NCBI GenBank assembly: GCA_009760885.1
Contig: CM019696.1
Span: forward strand, 43,618,358-43,682,357
Source: Achatina immaculata
Taxonomy: Eukaryota; Mollusca; Gastropoda; Stylommatophora; Achatinidae
DNA: 64,000 nt
Reading direction: 5' to 3'
The translations under genes and the position numbers were made by a program. The notes beneath the pieces are model-generated. The model was not told the origin of the DNA, searched no databases, and saw nothing but the letters and a program-made list of their open reading frames with translations. Shown piece after piece: positions 45,961-56,867 of this stretch (its first letter is position 1; each line of letters begins with the position of its first letter).

Positions 45961-47359
45961 GCCAGAGACTGTCACGGAGTGCGAAGAATGGAGCGCTGCT
46001 TACATAAACATTTACCTGGCTGCTCGCTTCCCACCTCGACCCGTCAAGGCTGTCATCATCATGCTCTCTTGTTTCAGCGTCCTCGGGTTGCTAGGCAACT
46101 CCCTCGTTATCTACGTGTACGCCAGAAAGAAAAATAAACTCTCGTCTACCGTCTTCATCATCGCCCTGGCTTGCATCGACCTGGTGACCTCAGCCGTGGG
46201 AATGCCCTACACTATGGCCTTCGAGTGGCTCAACTACAAGGTGTCCTCTGATTTTTCCTGCAAGCTGTACATCTTCGTCATCACTTGTACCGTCCCTTTC
46301 TCCGTCTTCATAATGGTGGCCATTGCTGTAGATAGGTACATCTGCATCTGCAGGCCTCACTCCCGTGTCTTAGACTCTGTCAGAGCCCGCCATTCGGTTG
46401 TTGCCTTGCTCTTCGCCGCAGTCGTCATTGGTGTCATCACAGCCTTGTTCCACGGTGTCTACCTGGACGTGGGCAGCCTGCACAACGACCAGCATGAAAA
46501 TGGCTTAATGGAAACGGACGTGAAAGAGACCATGAGCAACACGACGGATCTTCTGTCTCTGATGGACGAGGGCAGATGCGACACGTGCGTGAACCACTCA
46601 ATCAACGAAGAGATCTTTACCGAGCGCCTGCAGAGCGTCATCTTGCAGCTGTACAGGAGCGTGTGCAGGCAGGAGCATGAGCTCAACCACAGCTACATCT
46701 ACATCGGTCACTGTATAACCAACCAGATCTTCTTTTCTGACCAGTACCGCCGCACACATCAGACCATCTACTCGGCCAGCTTCCTTGTCTGCTTCTTCTT
46801 GGTCTTTGTTCTCTACATCATGATCTACAGATCTGTTCTCGTCAGACGCTCCCGAAGACTCGCCGCCAGGTCTAAGATGAAGGTCACCTTGACACAAGAG
46901 GTGTCTCTTACAGAGAACCACACGGTGTTGACGGAGTCACCAGATAAAATCATTGCCCTGCCCGTCATGCAGAACGGCGCTGGCGGGCGGGGCTCCAGTG
47001 CCGAGAGACAGCAGAGCCAGCTGTTACTTCAGAGACAAGACGTCAGGCAGCAGGACGAGCAGGAGCAGCACGGCCCCCAGAGAGCTGATGCTCACACCAA
47101 CGCCTGCGTCCGTGACAAATATTTTCTGGCAAACATAAGAACAGCCATCATGCTCTTTGTTGTCACGGTAGCTTTCGTCATCGCCTACCTGCCCTCCTGG
47201 CTTATAGCTCTCAAGCTCATCCCCTTCAATGTCATTGTCTTCTACATCTACTTCAGTAACCACATCGTGAACCCCATCATCTACGCGTTCATGAACCCAG
47301 CTTTTAGACACTCGCTCAAGGCTTTGCTGTGCAGGAAGAAGGCCCCAGGGTTGTACTGA
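45961..47359 (+). CDS. class A (rhodopsin-like) GPCR, terminal coding exon; orphan, peptide-receptor-like
   Basis: About 465 residues encode all seven transmembrane segments. TM1 has GNSLVIYVYARKK. TM2 follows as STVFIIALACIDLVTSAVGM. The TM3 region runs from a conserved Cys (FSCKLY) to the DRY motif at 46331-46339 (VDRYICICRPH). TM7 carries NPIIY at 47270-47284, followed by FRHSLKALLC, a possible palmitoylated helix-8 Cys. TM6 has IAYLPSW in place of the usual CWxP. Extracellular loop 2 is very long (about 46465-46760), with several Cys and NHS/NTT/NHSY N-glycosylation sites. Loop 3 is Gln-rich. It would be a plasma-membrane receptor coupling to G proteins. The ligand is unknown; the sequence is more like peptide receptors (CCK/orexin type) than amine receptors, but that is inference. 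No ATG lies before TM1 within the exon, so the N-terminus is in an upstream exon outside what I can define. TGA stop at 47357. This is the only convincing host protein in the window, with GC-richer codon use than its surroundings. Confidence 0.9.
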
Positions 47360-47515
47360 AAGATTTTCTATCTCATGCCTTACTTGGCCCTTGAAGTGCA
47401 CACAAAGTTGTGAAAATGTTGTATTTTGATCTAAATACTTATCTGGATTAGATACAGTCCCTTGGAGTCGACCCGATATATACCAACATCCGCAGGATGG
47501 GAGCAGTATCATTCG

Positions 47516-47600
47516 TAGTGTTAATCAGTTGGAATAATAAATTCATGGTGTTAATCAGATGGGATAATAAATTCATGACGTTAATAAGTTGGAATAATTA
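47516..47600. repeat. 30-bp triplication with AATAAA signals
   Basis: GTTAATCAGTTGGAATAATA and variants occur three times. The first two copies create AATAAA (first at 47536-47541), about 180 bp after the GPCR stop. These could serve as its polyadenylation signal. Confidence 0.7.
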
Positions 47601-47744
47601 TATCCGTGCAAAACAGTGTCCCTTAATCTGCATGTTAACGAGGAAATGATTACAGATATTTGTGCTGTAAGTACTTGCCATTCAGACATGTCCACGCGCA
47701 TCAGTGCTTTATCTGAATCACAGGCTCCATCAAAATAATGGCTA

Positions 47745-48350
47745 CATCATACAGGACACTGCAGACTCCATCAGCTATACGGGACACTGCAGACTCCATC
47801 AACCTGAATAATAAGCTATATGGGACACCGCAGACTCTGTCACCCTGAATAATAAGGTAGACGGGACACTGTAGACTCCATCAGCTTGAATAATAAGGTA
47901 GACGGGACACTGTAGACTCCATCAGCTTGAATAATAAGGTAGACGGGACACTGTAGACTCCATCAGCCTGAATAATAAGGTAGACGGGACACTGTAGACT
48001 CCATCAGCTTGAATAATAAGGTAGACGGGACACTGTAGACTCCATCAGCTTGAATAATAAGGTAGACGGGACACTGTAGACTCCATCAGCCTGAATAATA
48101 AGGTAGACGGGACACTGTAGACTCCATCAGCTTGAATAATAAGGTAGACGGGACACTGTAGACTCCATCAGCCTGAATAATAAGGTAGACGGGACACTGT
48201 AGACTCCATCAGCTTGAATAATAAGGTAGACGGGACACTGTAGACTCCATCAGCCCGAATAATAAGGTAGACGGGACACTGTAGACTATTCACCTGAATA
48301 ATAAGCTATACAGGACAGTACACTCCATCAGTCTGGATACTAAGCTATAC
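47745..48350. repeat. 41-bp minisatellite, about 14 copies
   Basis: AATAATAAGGTAGACGGGAC with ACTGTAGACTCCATCAGCTT repeats at exactly 41 bp. The central copies are almost identical. Confidence 0.95.
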
Positions 48351-48369
48351 GGGACAAAGCTGACGTTTC

Positions 48370-48960
48370 GTCTGTGAGATGATGATATTAGACAATTAAA
48401 CTGACGTTTATGCTGATTGGTTGGTGAAATGATTAGTGTGTCAATTGCTTGAGTGACAGGTTGGTTGGCTGATTGATTTATTCATAGAGTTCCTTTGTTT
48501 GGCGTTCTGGTTGCTTGATTACTTGCATTTTATCTGATTAGTTTGTTGGCTGACTGCTTCTTGGTTTTGCTTGTTTGCTGATTGGCGTGTTGTAGGCTTG
48601 GTGGTTGATTTTATGATCTGTTGCTTGGTTGGTTAGCTTTTTTGGTTTGTTGATTTGTTAATTGGATTGTTCGTTACTTGATGTAAGTGCTCGATTGGTT
48701 GGTTCCACGGTTGATTAGTTTCTTTGTTTAGGCCATGGTAGAATGATTAGGCTGTTAACCTGGCTGGATGTATGGTTTATTGAATAATTACTTGGTCGTT
48801 GATTTGAATGATTGATTACTTGGCTAGTTGATTAGTAAGCTGAATGGTCCATTAGATGATTTGTTGATTAGTTGCTTGGTCTTTTGCTTAGTTGACTGAC
48901 TGACTGATTAGCGGGTTGTTTGTTTGATTGATGATTTGGTTGCAGTCATCAATTTAGTTT
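48370..48960. repeat. diverged GATTGGTTGGTT-type low-complexity sequence
   Basis: Irregular T/G-rich words (GATTAGTTTG, TTGGTTGATT) without a stable period, probably an old decayed array. No gene seen. Confidence 0.6.
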
Positions 48961-49018
48961 CTCCTGTCATAAAAGTCCAGAAGCTGCAGTGTTTTTCTGT
49001 GTCCCTAATTTAAGTGAA

Positions 49019-49110
49019 GCATCATTCCTCGCACATGAGTCCCTCATCATTTCCTCTGTTAACTAACTCACATGAGTCCCTCATCATTTCCTCTGTTAAC
49101 TAAAGTCACA
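49019..49110. repeat. tandem duplication of about 40 bp
   Basis: CATGAGTCCCTCATCATTTC and CTCTGTTAACTAA occur twice in direct succession. Confidence 0.85.
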
Positions 49111-49149
49111 ACAGCCTGGCAGCCATCTGGCAGCAAATTTGTGGTCAGC

Positions 49150-50150
49150 TATGCTTGGTCTGCCTGACTGATTAGTTCTGGCTGGTCCATTCTTAATGGC
49201 TGGTTCTGGCTGGTCAGTTCTGATTGGCTATTTCTGGCTGGTCAGTTCTGATTGGTTATTTCTGGCTGGTCAGTTCTGATTGGCTAGTTCTGATTGGTCA
49301 GTCCTAACTGACTAGTTCTGGCTGATCAGTTATACTTGGTCAGTTCTGATTGGCTATTTCTGGCTGGTCAGTTCTGATTGGTTAATTCTGGCCGGTCAGT
49401 TCTGATTGGCTAGTTCTGATTGGTCAGTTTTAACTGACTAGTTCTGGCTGGTCAGTTATACTTGGTTAGTTCTGGTTGGTCTTTTCTGACTGGCTAGTTC
49501 TGGCTGGTCAGTTCTGGCTAGTCAGTTATGATTTGTTAGTTCTGGCTGGTCAGTTCTGATTTGCTAGTTCTGGCTGGCTAGTTCTGATTGGTCAGTTCTA
49601 ACTGACTAGTTCTGGCTGGTCAGTTATACTTGGTTAGTTCTGGTTGGTCTTTTCTGACTGACTAGTTCTGGCTGGTCAGTTCTGGCTAGTCAGTTATGAT
49701 TTATTAGTTCTGGCTGGTCAGTTCTGATTTGTTAGTTCTGGCTGGTCAGTTCTGATTTGTTAGTTCTGGCTGGTCAGTTCTGATTTGTTAGTTCTGGCTG
49801 GTCAGTTCTGATTTATTAGTTCTGCCTGGTCAGTTCTGATTGGTTAGTTCTGGCTGGTCAGTTCTGACTGGCTAGTTCTGGCTGGTCAGTTCTAAATGGC
49901 TAGTTCGGGCTGGCTAGTTCTGGCTGGTCAGTTATAATTGGTTAGTTCTGGTTTGTCTTTTCTGACTGGCTAGTTCTGACTGGTCAGTTATAACTGGTTA
50001 GTTCTGGCTGGCCAGTTCTAACTGGTTAGTTCTGACTGGTCAGTTATAAATGGTTAGTTCTGGTTGGTCTTTTATGACTGGCTAGTTCTGGTTGGTCAGT
50101 TCTAACTGGCTAGCTCTAGTTCGTCAGTTCTGTCTGGCTAGTTCTGGTAG
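49150..50150. repeat. 14/28-bp minisatellite, CTGGCTGGTCAGTT type
   Basis: TAGTTCTGGCTGGTCAGTTC with TGATTTGT makes a 28-bp dimer of 14-bp subunits. Subtypes alternate in longer blocks; for example the ATACTTGGTTAGTTCTGGTT segment recurs about every 180 bp. Confidence 0.9.
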
Positions 50151-50284
50151 AAAGTAACATACAGGGAATTAGCTTAAGATTACAATATCGTCCAAATCAT
50201 TACTCCTTCTGCCTTTCTGCTCGGAAATGTTTGCATTTCTTTGTGGTTAAGGTAATCTATAATCTGTTTTCTTTTCTAGAATAA

Positions 50285-50405
50285 TTTCTGTCTCATACAG
50301 TTATTCTCTGTCTCAGTTATTCTCTGTCTCAGTTATTCTCTGTCTCAGTTATTCTCTGTCTCAGTTATTCTCTGTCTCAGTTATTCTCTGTCTCAGTTAT
50401 TCTCT
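50285..50405. repeat. 16-bp minisatellite, about 7 copies
   Basis: CTGTCTCAGTTATTCT repeated almost perfectly. Confidence 0.95.
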
Positions 50406-51200
50406 CGTGACGCTTGTTTGTGTGTTAGGATAAATAATAAATGTTTTCTGTTGTTGGTTTCTATCTCTTGTAATTACTACTTGCTTTCTATCTTCTGTTA
50501 TTCCTTGTATGGCAGACATACACGATTCTCTTCTTTCGTTTGTTTGTGTCTCAGATCAACATGTTATCAAGTGTTATTTTTTTATATTGACTTTATTTTG
50601 TCTATGGCATGATATTGACGGCACGGATCTATGCTCCACCTGCTGACGTCATTGACGTGGAAATGTTTCTTTGATATATCACATTTTCTGCTGAAATATT
50701 ACATTAACAAGTTAGCTTCCACGGGATTTTTTCTTTCCTTTTTTAAAAAAAAAATACATCTGTAGATGTTTGATAATTATTTCTTTTATTAACCACTTTT
50801 GTACACGAATGTTGCTAACGGAAATGTCTCCTTTCATAATGTAATTATTTTTTAATACTATATCTTTTTCCTTATTTTAATTATTTAACTTTTAGCACAT
50901 ATCTCGTGACTAAAACCGATTTGTCTTTGCTAAGTTGTCTTTAAAGAAAACTATTATTATTATTTCACTTTATATAAACAACTTATGTTTATTCAATATG
51001 TTTGCATATATTCAGACTTTGATATTATCCAGATTATACTGCATGTAGTTTATGTGAAGTACTCGTATTTTATCAAGTGAAACATTTCCTTCACGCTGAT
51101 TTGGCAGTTTTGTAATTCGAAATGTCTACTCTGGCTGTGTGTAGATGATCACTTGTTATCTCTTTACAGTTTGAGTACAGAGAATATGAGAGACTGTTTT
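50406..51200. other. AT-rich spacer, no gene seen
   Basis: Long T-rich single-copy sequence without exon-like frames or recognisable element ends. Confidence 0.45.
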
Positions 51201-51862
51201 CTAGGACTGCACAGACTGTTATCCTTCTGCTGTTATCAAATGTGTTAACTTCCTGGTGTTATCATGTTATGTTCCTGGTGTTATCATATGTTATGTTCCT
51301 GGTGTTATCATATGTTATGTTCCTGGTGCTATCAGACTTTTACCTTCCTAGTGTTATGAAATATGTTACTTTACTGGTGTTGCTAAACGTGTTACAGACT
51401 TAGTGTTATATTCTTAGTGTTATCAGATGTGTTATCTGTCCATTGTTATCAAATGTGTTATATCTTCACAGTGTTATCATGTATGCTATCTTTCAAGTGT
51501 ACCCTATTTTATGTTATTTTTCTAGTGTATCAGATTTCTCGGAGCTATCAGACATGTTGTCGTGAACGTGTTATCTGCCTAACATTTTTAGACTTGCTAA
51601 GTTTCTAGTGCTACCAAAGTTGTTAAGTACCTAGTTTTATCTTAACTGTTAAGGTCTCAGAATTATCATACTTGTTAAATTCCTAGAATTATCATACTTG
51701 CTATGTTCCTAGTGTTATTAGACTTGCTATGTTCCTAGTGTTATTAGACTTGCTATGTTTCTAGTATTATTAGATCTGCTTTGTTTCAAGTATTAATATA
51801 CTATCCAAAAAAGAAACGGATAATTACTAATGACCCAATATTAGCTATAACTTTGATATTCT

Positions 51863-52319
51863 CATTCATTCATTTGCATGTCCCTTGCGGAACTTTGCCT
51901 CCCAAACAGCACTCCTGTAGGCCTCTCGGTTGTGAGCAAGATGGCCTGCTGCTGCTGCGTCCATTTGCAGATCGTCAACGATTTCTTGCAGCCATCTTCG
52001 TTTTGGTCTTCCTTTTTTTCTTTTTCCCATTATGTATCCTTCCAATATGGTCTTCTCTAAATTATCATGACGTTTAATGTGTCCAAAATATTTAAGTTTT
52101 CTCTCTTTAATCTTCTTTTCTAGCCAGCCTTCTTCAATATTAAGCTCCTGTAGTATAGATATATTTGTTCTTTTTTGTGTCCATGATATTTGAAGAACTC
52201 TTCTGTAGCATTTACATTCAAAGGCATTTATGTGTTTCTCAGTTGTTTTGTTAAGTGTCCAGGTCTCACAGGCATATGTTGCAATGGGAAAGATGCATGA
52301 CTTTTAAAATATTATTATA
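51863..52319 (-). mobile_element. 5'-truncated LINE with TGAA tail, copy 3, nested in the Tc1 element
   Basis: The minus strand corresponds to the C-terminal 450 bp of the 20.8 kb LINE: CETWTLNKTTEKHINAFEC, INISILQELNIEEGWL and KYFGHIKRHDNLEK can be read. It ends in the (TGAA)n tail at 51863-51872. Target-site duplication TTGATATTCT lies at 51853-51862 and 52320-52329. The insertion postdates the Tc1 element. Confidence 0.93.
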
Positions 52320-52456
52320 TTGATATTCTATAGCTTTTTAAATTGAATGAATAAAATTTTCAAATTGCTCACAATAATACCTAAGGGCTTAAACACTCAC
52401 TTGACAGTTTCTTGCATCTGTGTGATGAGAATTTGTTAGTCCCAGGGGTTCTCAAG

Positions 52457-53428
52457 TTAGTATGGTGTGCGGCCTCCGTTTGCATCGATCAGCGACTGGC
52501 ATCTCCTGGGCATAGATGCGATCAGATGTCTGATGTGCGCCTGTGGGATGGCTGCCCACTCTTCCTGGAGTGCCTGCCACAGATCATGATGATTGGCTGG
52601 AGAACCGTTTCGGCAGCAAACACATCTTTGCAGCTCATCCCTTAGGTGCTCGATCGGATTCATGTCTGGAGACAGGAACTGTGTGGTGAAAGGTGCAGAA
52701 TGGGGTCTGGCGTTGTCCTGTTGAAACACAGATCTTTGCGCAGCCAAAAATGGAAGGACATAGGGTCGAACAATTTCCTTGACGTATGGTTGCGAATTCA
52801 AGCCTCCTTCATTCTGCACCAATGGATTCCTTCCGTTGAAATTGATCATTCCCCAGACCATTACACCTCCACCACCGTGCGGCGGAGCTTCATCAACGCA
52901 ATTTTGGGCAAAACGTTCATTTGGCCTACGGTAGACCCTTCTCCGCATATCATGGCGGTGCAACAAAAAGGAAGATTCGTCACTAAACCGGACACGTCTC
53001 CATTAATTGTCAGTTGTCCAGGGCTGATGCTGGTTGGCCCAAACAAGCTGATTTTGGCGATGGCGTCTCGTTAAGACAGGACCTTGGTGAGGTCGTCGTG
53101 CCACCAGTCCAGGTTCATGCAGTCTATTCCAGACAGTTTGATCAGACACACGACGTCCTGCAAGCAATGAATGGGCACTTGATGAAGCTCTTTTAAACCT
53201 GTTTCTGAGGTGATGAACCAGAATAAAGCGATCATCAGCTGCTGTTGTCACCGTGTGTCGTCCACTGCCGTGCCGGTCTTCAGCTGAGCCAGTGGCTTGG
53301 AAACGGTGCCAAAGTCGACTGATGGTACTCTGCTGCACGTTTAAATGCCTGGCAACCTGACTTTGACTTTCGCCTGCTTGCAAGCGACCAATAGCAATGT
53401 TTCGTAAATTTTGCGATAGACGCGCCAT
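52457..53428 (-). pseudogene. Tc1-like transposase pseudogene
   Basis: A single reading frame on the minus strand starts at ATG (53428). It has an N-terminal helix-turn-helix region (GRLQAGESQSQVARHLNVQQ, then STISRLWHRF) and a bipartite DNA-binding part (RHRQNQLVWANQH). Next come WTTDN and a premature TAA at 53003-53005, then VRFSDESSF with the first catalytic Asp (about 52980). The second Asp is in VFQQDNARPH (about 52716) and the Glu in SPDMNPIEHL (about 52650). Spacing between second Asp and Glu is 21 residues instead of the usual 34. About 13 residues are therefore missing after TTQFL (near 52673), an in-frame deletion. With a nonsense codon and a shortened catalytic core it cannot be active. 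Confidence 0.9.
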
Positions 53429-53734
53429 AATTGTTTGCTTTCACATTAACTTAATTTGCTTGTGTAACCTGATCTTTTTATAGGGTTTCATTTGCACGGG
53501 AAATGAGTTGTTACTCACCACAAAAGTCACGACTTTTCCATAAACGCAGCATGAGTTATGGTAAAAAGAAATGCGTGATTAGCAAGGGCAGCTACTGTGT
53601 TCTGACTATACACGAGAATAACAAAATCAAGGCTAAATCATGGACCTGATATCTTGGTGACAGTTTTTAGTTTGGTTTGGGATACCTGGGAAAAAATATT
53701 TGTCATAACATATACAAATGAAGCTTATATAAGC

Positions 53735-54082
53735 TATGTGTTTCTAAACGTGTTTGTCGCCGAAACGTTTCTCCAGCCAATCGTCGTGTTCTGTGGCAGG
53801 CATTCCAGGAAGAGTGGGCAGTCATCCCACAGGCGCACATCAGACATCTGATCGAATCTATGCCAAGGAGATGCCACTGGCAAGCGGATGCCACACACCA
53901 TACTAACTTGAGAACCCCTAGAACTAACAAATTCTCGTCACAAAGATGCAAGAAACTGTCAGGTATTATTGTGTGCAATTTGAAAAAAGTTATTCATTCA
54001 ATTTAAAATGCTGTAAAATAACAAAGTTATGGCTAAAATTGGGTCATTAGTGGTTATCTGTTTGTTATTTTGGACAGTTTTT
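53735..54082 (+). mobile_element. truncated second Tc1-like copy, inverted
   Basis: The plus strand matches the transposase C-terminal end of the first copy (CTCCAGCCAATCGTCGTGTT, CAGGAAGAGTGGGCAGTCAT) and its 3' region (AACTAACAAATTCTCGTCAC). It ends in a terminal repeat (ATTGGGTCATTAGTGGTTAT, TTATTTTGGACAGT at about 54062-54076). The N-terminal two thirds are absent. The two copies lie tail-out, so the block begins and ends with inverted terminal repeats. Confidence 0.85.
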
Positions 54083-55745
54083 GAATATGTTACAGTTATT
54101 AGACTTGCTATGTTCCTACTTTTACCAGACCATGTTGCTAGTTTTACTAGACTTGCTACGTTCCTAGTCTTGTTAGACTTGCTATGTTCCTAGTGTTGTT
54201 AGACTTGCTATGTTCCTAGTGTTGTTAGACTTGCTATGTTCCTAGTGTTGTTAGACTTGCTATGTTCCTAGTGTTGTTAGACTTGCTATGTTCCTAGTTT
54301 TGTTAGACTTGCTATGTTCCTAGTTTTGTTAGACTTGCTATGTTCCTAGTTTTGTTAGATTGTCTATGTTTCTAGTGTTGTTAGATTGTCTATGTTCCTA
54401 GTGGTGTTAGATTGTCTATGTTTCTAGTGTTGTTAAATTTTCTATGTTCCTAGTGTTGTTAGATTTTCTATGTTCCTAGTGTTGTTAGATTTATTATGTT
54501 CCTAGTGTTGTTAGATTTTCTATGTTCCTAGTGTTGTTAGATTTTTATGTTCCTAGTTTTGTTAGATTTTCTATGTTCCTAGTCTTGTTAGATTTATTAT
54601 GTTCCTAGTGTTGTTAGATTTTCTATGTTCCTAGTGTTGTTAGATTTTCTATGTTCCTAGTGTTGTTAGATTTTCTATGTTCCTAGTGTTGTTAGATTTT
54701 TATGTTCCTAGTGTTGTTAAATTTGCTATGTTCCTAGTTTTGTTAGATTTTCTATGTTCCTAGTCTTGTTAGATTTGCTATGTTCCTAGTGTTGTTATAT
54801 TTTCTATGTTCCTAGTGTTGTTAGACTTGCTATGTTCCTAGTTTTGTTAGATTTGGTATGTTCCTAGTGTTGTTAGATTTTTATGTTCCTAGTTTTGTTA
54901 GATTTTCTATGTTCCTAGTCTTGTTAGACTTGCTATGTTCCTAGTGTTGTTATATTTTCTATGTTCCTAGTGTTGTTATATTTTCTATGTTCCTAGTTTT
55001 GTTAGACTTGGTATGTTCCTAGTGTTGTTAGACTTGCTAAATTCCTAGTGGTGTTAGACTTGCTATGTTCCTAGTGTTGTTAGATTTTCTATGTTCCTAT
55101 TCTTGTTAGATTTTCTATGTTCCTAGTGTTGTTAGATGTTCTATGTTCCTAGTGTTGTTAGATTTTCTATGTTCCTAGTGGTGTTAAATTTTCTATGTTC
55201 CTACTGTTGTTAGACTTGCTATGTTCCTAGTGTTGTTATATTTTCTATATTCCTAGTGTTGTTAGATTTTCTATGTTACTATTCTTGTTAGATTGTCTAT
55301 GTTCCTAGTGTTGTTAGACTTGCTATGTTCCTAGTGTTGTTAAATTTTCTATGTTCCTAGTGTTGTTAGATTTTCTATGTTCCTAGTGTTGTTAGATTTT
55401 CTATGTTCCTAGTGTTGTTAAATTTTCTATGTTCCTAGTATTGTTAGATTTATTATGTTCCTAGTGTATTTAGATTTTCTATGTTCCTAGTGTTGTTAGA
55501 CTTGCTATGTTCCTTGTTGTGTTTGATTGTCTATGTTCCTAGTGTTGTTAGACTTGCTATGTTCCTAGTGTTGTTAGATTTTCTATGTTCCTGGTGTTGT
55601 TAGATGTTCTATGCTCCTAGTGTTGTTAGATTTTCTATGTTGCTAGTATTGTTCAATTTGCTATGTTCCTAATGGTGTTAGATTGTCTATGTTCCTAGTG
55701 TTGTTAGACTTGCTATGTTCCTATTGTTATTATACTTGCTATGTT

Positions 55746-55983
55746 CCACACAATAGAGATTTTACGGTTCGTCCTGAGGTGGAATATATTCCGGGCACTA
55801 ATAAATAATTCTGATGATAATCTGTGTAGTTTGTGTGGAGTATAGACTTGCTATTTTCCTGGCGTTATTGGGCTTGCTATTTTCCTAGTGATATTAGACT
55901 TGCTATTTTCACAATGTTATCATACTTAGTGTATTCCTAGTGTTATTCACTGACAGTGTGTAGTTTGTGTAGTGTATTCTCAT
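55746..55983. repeat. junction zone: end of 26-bp array and first trace of the 43-bp array
   Basis: A 65-bp unique piece (CACAATAGAGATTTTACGGT onward) is followed by 26-bp-type units. One unit of the 43-bp family (CACTGACAGTGTGTAGTTTG, ending TATTCTCAT) then stops abruptly at 55983. Confidence 0.7.
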
Positions 55984-56380
55984 GCGTGGGGTGAAAGGTC
56001 TTCGCTCCCTCCCCGGCCGGCAAGAGTTAAGGTGTTTCGATGCAGAAGCGAGTGATTTGTCCGTCGAGCGAAGCATTTAAACGGCTAGCCAGCTAGGTTC
56101 GTGCTAACTCTTCGGTAGTGTAAGGTGTTTTCAACCATGGTCTCGAAAATGACCTATCTCTCCCAAAGAATATCAGGTCTGCAGTATGTAATGTGGGCTG
56201 GTTGTCGGAGCCGCGCTTTCTTCTCGTTCATTAGAGCAGAGAGAGACCCCTACGCCACCGGTGGTTATAAGAAATGAACGCCGCCGGGGTCGAAATTGAT
56301 CCACTCTGAGCAGGGCGCTGTCTCCCTTCCCCGTGTCGGTCAGTCGACAGATATCCGACTAAGATTCTGTGAAGAAAGCT
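55984..56380 (+). other. putative 5' external transcribed spacer fragment of rDNA
   Basis: GC-richer, single-copy sequence immediately upstream of and collinear with the 18S start. No protein frame of note. Assigned to ETS only by position. Confidence 0.55.
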
Positions 56381-56766
56381 ATCTGGTTGATCCTGCCAGT
56401 AGTCATATGCTTGTCTCAAAGATTAAGCCATGCATGTCTAAGTTCACACTGTCTCACGGTGAAACCGCTAATGGCTCATTAAATCAGTCGAGGCTCCTTA
56501 GATGACACGATCCTACTTGGATAACTGTGGAAATTCTAGAGCTAATACATGCTTACCAAGCTCCGACCCCCGTAGAAAGAGCGGTTTTCTTATTAGTTCA
56601 AAACCAATCATCGTTACTCTTCGCGGATTGCGGCGTCCCAACTGGTGACTCTGGATAACTTTGTGCTGATCGCATGGCCTTCTGTGCCGGCGACGCATCT
56701 TTCAAATGTCTGCCCTTTCAAATGTCGATGGTACATGACATGCCTACCATGTTTGTATCGAGTAAC
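56381..56766 (+). rRNA. 18S rRNA, 5' fragment (pseudogene)
   Basis: Begins with the universal eukaryotic 18S start (CTGGTTGATCCTGCCAGTAG). It continues through GATTAAGCCATGCATGTCTA, AATGGCTCATTAAATCAGTC, GAAATTCTAGAGCTAATACA and GTGCCGGCGACGCATCTTTC to GACATGCCTACCATG. Homology stops at about 56766, after about 386 of roughly 1,800 nt. Substitutions at normally invariant places near the end (GTTTGTATCGAGTAAC where GGTTGTAACGGGTAAC is usual) show decay. The overall pattern is metazoan and fits molluscs. Confidence 0.93.
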
Positions 56767-56867
56767 CGCCGCTGGCAAGATTCTTTGGCTGCCGCGAGTG
56801 GGGTGAAACCCCTCTCGGCCAGTGAAGAAAAATGCGATTAGGGTTACCGCGTGGGGCCGCCGTGGAA
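56767..56867 (+). other. GC-rich hairpin segment between 18S fragment and retroposon A
   Basis: GCCGCGAGTGGGGTGAAACC and CCTCTCGGC fold into a strong stem (GAG/CUC and GGGG/CCCC around a UGAAA loop). It does not continue the 18S. It may be another rDNA spacer piece or the true 5' end of the retroposon. Origin unknown. Confidence 0.5.

Larger units (their letters stand above)
51787..53690 (-). mobile_element. Tc1/mariner-like transposon, dead, with a nested LINE
   Basis: One end (ACTATCCAAAAAAGAAACGG, from about 51787, preceded by TA) resembles in inverse the right end near 53611-53690, although that side is diverged and its edge is approximate. The transposase lies between on the minus strand (52457-53428). 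The element carries a 457-bp LINE insertion in its 3' part. Without the LINE it is about 1.4 kb, normal for Tc1-like elements. It sits inside the 26-bp array. Confidence 0.8.
51201..55745. repeat. 26-bp minisatellite, split by a transposon block
   Basis: TTGTTAGATTTTCTATGTTC plus CTAGTG repeats about 64 times at 54083-55745. Diverged relatives (GTGTTATCATATGTTATGTT and others) fill 51245-51786. The transposon cluster at 51787-54082 interrupts the array. Confidence 0.92.

Noticed and set aside
56381..56766. functional rRNA gene
   Set aside because: Only the first fifth of 18S is present, it decays at the right end, and no 5.8S or 28S follows. The continuation is a retroposon.
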